A stretch of 64,000 nt of DNA from Paratinospora sagittata. Its lineage: Eukaryota > Streptophyta > Magnoliopsida > Ranunculales > Menispermaceae. The stretch lies in contig JAYMFD010001271.1 of assembly GCA_035771175.1 (NCBI GenBank), positions 434,001-498,000 of the forward strand, given 5' to 3'. Made by a program: the position numbers and the translations under genes. Shown piece after piece: positions 60,801 through 64,000 of this stretch. Within the stretch, counting starts at the first letter, position 1. The number at the start of each line of letters is the position of its first letter. A model generated the notes under the pieces. That model ran no database searches. It was not told the DNA's origin and was given only the letters and a program-made list of their open reading frames with translations.

Positions 60801-61557
60801 TTTCTAGTTTTAGATTCATGTTCATCATATTATTTCATGCTTTAACGTCTTTATTCATGAACTAAATCCTCTATCTAGAGGTGTAGATCAATCCAAACTA
60901 GAAACTATGTCATGTTCTTAAACTTTTGATTATTCATTAATAGAGTTGTTAGTTTATTTATTTTTTTCTACTCTTAATGTTATTGATCCCTTGATCACTG
61001 ATTGATTGATCCTAAACTTGGAAGGCGGCACTCGATAAGGGTTTTTTGGATTAGAACATGAGAAGAATAACATGAAATGACCATAGAATCAATAAATTTA
61101 TGGAGTTTTATGAAGTCTTGGGAAAAATCATAAAACTTAATGAATTTTTGGGTTTTTGGATTTTATTGATAGATCGAACTTAATTTCCTAAGAATATGCT
61201 CTAATGCGGCACTCGAGACTCATATTAGAAATCTCAGGATTTTTAGCTTATAAACTATAACTCAAATTGATGAATATCACATATTTCTAGGCATAGTTGA
61301 TAGTGAGGAGAGATTGAACCTCTAGACGTTTTACCATATTGATTTTCATCCAAATTTCCATAATTTGCTATTTTTATTATAGTTCTTGTTTAATTGTTGT
61401 TTTTAGTTTATTAATCATTCAACTTTGATTTTCTAAATAAAGTCAGGGTTAGTGAAATGGTATTTAGTGTGACTGTCAATCCTAGAGGACGACAACCCAA
61501 TATCTCATCGGTAAATATTATAACTTAGAACCGTACACTTGCGGTTTACACGCATCA
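57877..61557 (+). mobile_element. Solo LTR, gypsy-like (Athila/Tat type), copy 3
   Basis: From TATTGAGTTG (first dinucleotide mutated from TG) to TTTACACGCATCA, flanked by CTAGC (57872-57876 and 61558-61562). Without the nested Sirevirus LTR it is about 1.57 kb. It aligns with 44103-45624 (GAGTTCATG/ATCCTCTATCTAGAGGT block, GAGGACGACAACCCAATATCTC, TTATAACTTAGAACCGTACAC). The minus ORF 60201-60713 crosses an insertion boundary and is not a gene. Confidence 0.82.
58145..60255 (-). mobile_element. Nested solo LTR of a Sirevirus
   Basis: Window orientation TGTTGGTGCACC...TAGGCCAACA, 2111 bp, flanked by CAAAG (58140-58144) and AAAAG (60256-60260), one mismatch. Minus-strand order: U3 with a few AGGACGCT/AGCGCCCTC units (about 59620-59760), TATA box (reverse complement of GTATTTATAG near 59346), leader stem-loops (about 58356-58570, loops ACCCGTAA and ATCCCGTA), and LTR end. 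Internal small ORFs are not genes. Confidence 0.85.
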
Positions 61558-61562
61558 CTAGC

Positions 61563-62118
61563 CTATGTATTTTGAGCTACAATTTTTCCATTATATATTA
61601 TGTTTATGTTTTTCTATGTGCTTGAATTCTCTATCTTGAATCTCATGTGTGTCTTATGATATGGTATCTCCTACGCATTCATGTGTGTTTCATCTTGATT
61701 GTATATTATGAATTTTCTGGTTGATGAATGCATAGATTTAGGGAGAGTCTCCATCTCTTTTTGAAAGGGTAAGCTCTTGTGTTTTGATGCTATGTCATAG
61801 GGTTTTCTAAATGAGAATTTAGATAATTCTTGGATCCTTTTTTATAATATCAAATGGGAGAGAAATAGTCGAACATTGATAAACAATATGAGTTAATAGT
61901 ATGTTTGTAACATTTCACATTTATCATGATCATACTATCTTGTATTTTTGTTATGTTTATCAAGTTTATATTGTTTGTCATCATCAAAAAAGGGAAGATT
62001 GTTGACCTAAATGGTTTTCCACTTAGATTTTTTCCAAGTGTTTTGATGCTAAAACACAATATAGCTTTTGGGGCTAATGTTTTGAATCTAGTATATTTCA
62101 AAGGTGCTTGGTTTGGAA
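61563..62118 (+). mobile_element. Sirevirus internal 3' end, PPT and LTR start
   Basis: 61563-61997 continues 57668-57876 and ends in AAAAAAGGGAAGAT, a PPT. At 61998 an LTR starts TGTTGACC and aligns with the first about 120 bp of LTR D (GGTTTTCCACTTAG, GGGCTAAT, AATCTAGTATATTTCA). It stops near 62118, where gypsy K begins. Confidence 0.7.
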
Positions 62119-62993
62119 TAGGAAGATGTGGAATAGGAAGAGGTGGTACGAGAAATGGTGGAGGTGGTGGTTTTAGGAATGGGTTATGCGAAGCAATGTT
62201 GATGGGGGGCTAAGTATGGTTTATAGTGTTTTTATTGGGACAATTTTGATATGGTTGTTTGTACGCTTGAAGGCCACAAGCTTCACTTGTTTGTCCTCAG
62301 GTATGCAGATGTATTCAAAAAATTTCTCTATTGTAGATAACCGATCAAGGAAATCCTTAATGTGTAGGAGGCCACTAAATTGGAGAATGTTCGCTTTGAG
62401 ATGATATTCAATTGTTTGGCCATTGTGGCTTTGTTGTCGAATCAGAGGGGGTGCGGGGGGTAGGAAAAAATGTTCAGTCACTTCAAAATCAATAAATGGC
62501 TTATTGTGAAATGGAGGATAATTGTTGTGATGAAGTGGTTGGTCTTGAGAAGGTGGAGGATGTACAAATGTGTATGAGTGGAACGGTGAAAATTGATAGT
62601 ATATGAGGTATGTTTGATGGGTTCAAAGGTAGAATATAGATTGATTTCATCTAGGAAATCAAAACATGTTGCTAAAAATTGTAGTTTAGAAGGAGTTTGG
62701 TATGGGAAAACATTTTAGAAGGGTGTGTCATAATAGAAAGGGTGATGGGTGGTTGGAGCATGTGTATAATAGCGTCGTGAAGGGTTGCATAGTGGTTGTC
62801 CATGAATTTTAACAGTAGATGAATGATGATAGGGTGTTGGATTAGGGTCGTATAAGGTTGTAAGGTCATGAGAAAATGTGAGAAAGATGTAGGAGGCTTG
62901 TGGGAGTCGGAATATGAATTAAGAAGGTGTTGGGAAGAGGAGGAAATCATATGGGAGTGTTTTTGGGACGTAGCGAAAGCGAATTTGAATCAA
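62119..62993 (-). pseudogene. Gypsy K gag remnant
   Basis: Minus strand. The best part (62481-62221) reads EYHLKANILQFSG, FLDRLSTIEKFFEY and IPEDKQVKLVAFK, a Ty3/gypsy gag N-terminal pattern (normally VDIPEF.G..EFLDWL...VF.Y). Upstream to about 62950 is a His/Pro/Leu-rich frame (FVHPPPSQDQP, MISSSSQHLL) that probably belongs to the Gag N-terminus. Downstream it is Pro-rich and then lost at the junction with the Sirevirus fragment. No zinc knuckle or pol remains. Confidence 0.6.
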
Positions 62994-63424
62994 TGGATTC
63001 AAGAGAAACTCGAAAAATAAAGAACTATAAACTTAAATTATTCTCAAAGAGAATGATAATTGATGATTGAATTGATAATTAAATAAATTAAACTCACAAT
63101 TAGAGTTCCTTATATATACGACTCCATTGAAACAACTTAGAAACTTTTATAAAACACCTAAAAATAAGTTTCCTAATTAAGCTATCTATAACATAATAGC
63201 AATTTTCTAAAGCTATTATAACTTTGTTAATTTAGACACTTTTTATACACATTTAATTACATGAAATAATAAAAATAAATTTAGAAACTATCTAAACTAC
63301 CATTAAATACAATTATAAGTACTAAAATAGAAATTTCTCTAGTAAAGGACACTTGACTAAAAATAAAAACTAAACTAAAAATTAAATTTTTGAAAATTTT
63401 CTAAATATTATTATATGTCTTACA
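62994..63424 (-). mobile_element. 5' LTR of gypsy K (tentative)
   Basis: In window orientation it runs TGGATTCAAGAG...TATGTCTTACA, so the minus strand has TGTAAGACAT...TTGAATCCA; about 431 bp. A minus-strand TATA box lies at 63111-63118 (TATATATA). It sits directly upstream of the gag remnant, as a 5' LTR should. The PBS tRNA is not identified. No second LTR or TSD can be checked, so the ends are tentative. Confidence 0.55.
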
Positions 63425-63736
63425 TTACTCCCAAAATAGAAAAATATTGTGATCTTGATTAATCGAATCAACTCACAATGGAAAAGAAACTCCACAAATC
63501 TCACTTTCCTTCGACAAAATGCTTGCACCACAACAAAATAAAACTAAGCCGTATGTATTGCATGCTTGTCACAAAGTGCCCCCCAAAAAGATGGTTATAT
63601 ATATGAATGAGATTTGTATTACTGACTGAACAATTCCTTGGGAGTGCTTAACGTGTTGGTTGTGGTGTGTCACAATATCACATTGAAGCATGAGCAGTAA
63701 AGTCTTATAAAAGTGAAAGTGGGACAATATATAATA
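63425..63736. other. Unassigned flank
   Basis: Sequence to the right of the K LTR. I see no ORF, LTR end or repeat that ties it to the elements above. It could be host intergenic DNA or an unfamiliar repeat. Confidence 0.4.
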
Positions 63737-63925
63737 ATTTAAGAAAATATTAATCTAACTACAATAAAATATAACTTCAAGTGCAACTTTATATACATGT
63801 CCATTGAATCATTTATTATATATCTTGAGATGTGTAATACACACATATTCAATGGACATATATATGTAGTTATACTTATAGTTGCATTTCTTGTAGTGAG
63901 ATTAATATTTTTCAACAATTTATAC
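63737..63925. repeat. Foldback (MITE-like) element
   Basis: Arms of about 75 bp pair as an imperfect palindrome: AAAATATTAATCT near 63743 with AGATTAATATTTT near 63899, and ATGTCCATTGAAT near 63798 with ATTCAATGGACAT near 63849. The inner right arm reads CACTACAAGAAAT on the minus strand, which resembles CACTA-superfamily ends, but the palindrome extends beyond it, so the family is unsure. The minus ORF 63739-63927 is a by-product. The last 75 bases to 64000 are unassigned. Confidence 0.6.
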
Positions 63926-64000
63926 ATCTACTCTCCTAGGTCAACCATGGAGTGCATTTATTGTTGAAACTTAAGTTAAAAATCTTATTACCATATGGGT

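Noticed and set aside
62672..62950. 92-codon ORF as an independent gene
   Set aside because: It lies directly between the K LTR and the K gag frame and is better read as the Gag N-terminal region.
1..64000. Search for tRNA, rRNA or host protein genes
   Set aside because: I saw no cloverleaf-like tRNA, rRNA core, or ORF outside retroelement context; a covariance-model scan would be needed to exclude small RNAs.

Overview
The window is nuclear DNA of a seed plant, very probably an angiosperm with a large, repeat-rich genome. It is AT-rich and holds plant Ty1/copia Sirevirus lineages and Ty3/gypsy LTRs that look like Tekay/Del and Athila/Tat types. I found no convincing host gene, tRNA, rRNA or CRISPR. 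Nearly every base can be assigned to LTR retrotransposons nested up to three deep. Lineage names rest on motif recognition, not on a search.

Layout, left to right. (1) 1-7796: 3' end of a Sirevirus (element A) with its LTR. A Tekay-like solo LTR (592-3251) sits in its internal region and a gypsy-like solo LTR with long inverted termini (6237-7563) in its LTR. (2) 7797-12577: the decayed pol and 3' LTR of Sirevirus C. (3) 12578-22225: a short gypsy-like LTR (family T) split by a complete but non-autonomous Sirevirus B (13135-21928, TSD ATCCC), which has one intact unknown ORF (16508-17086). (4) 22684-31845: Sirevirus D, with a 5' LTR, PBS and gag remnant but no pol, interrupted by a Tekay-like solo LTR (27048-29965). 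(5) 31846-33325: a truncated Tekay-like LTR with another solo LTR inside it. (6) 33966-43493: element F, a family-T element coding for a plant-transposon-like protein, interrupted by a complete minus-strand Ty1/copia element E (35471-40580, TSD GTTTC). (7) 43494-47834: gypsy gag-pol G with a solo LTR in its leader, itself cut by Sirevirus H. (8) 47835-55210: Sirevirus H, minus strand, carrying a tandem duplication of about 5.1 kb. (9) 55211-64000: a mosaic of LTR fragments, two nested solo LTRs, a gypsy gag/LTR remnant (K) and a small foldback element.

Target-site duplications support the nesting: GCTAT, CTCAC, ATCCC, ATAAT, TAAAC, GTTTC, ATATC (twice), GGAAG, CTAGC and CAAAG/AAAAG. Nine solo LTRs stand against two complete elements, which points to strong LTR-LTR recombination.

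The most interesting structure lies inside the Sirevirus LTRs. Upstream of the TATA box each LTR class carries an array of inverted repeats: AGGACGCT...AGCGCCCTC units in one class, ATAGCGCGCTAT palindromes in another. Downstream of the TATA box, in the expected transcript leader, several classes carry an array of short stem-loops. Their loop is conserved (around ACCCGTAA) while their stems differ in sequence yet stay complementary. That covariation suggests a selected RNA structure.
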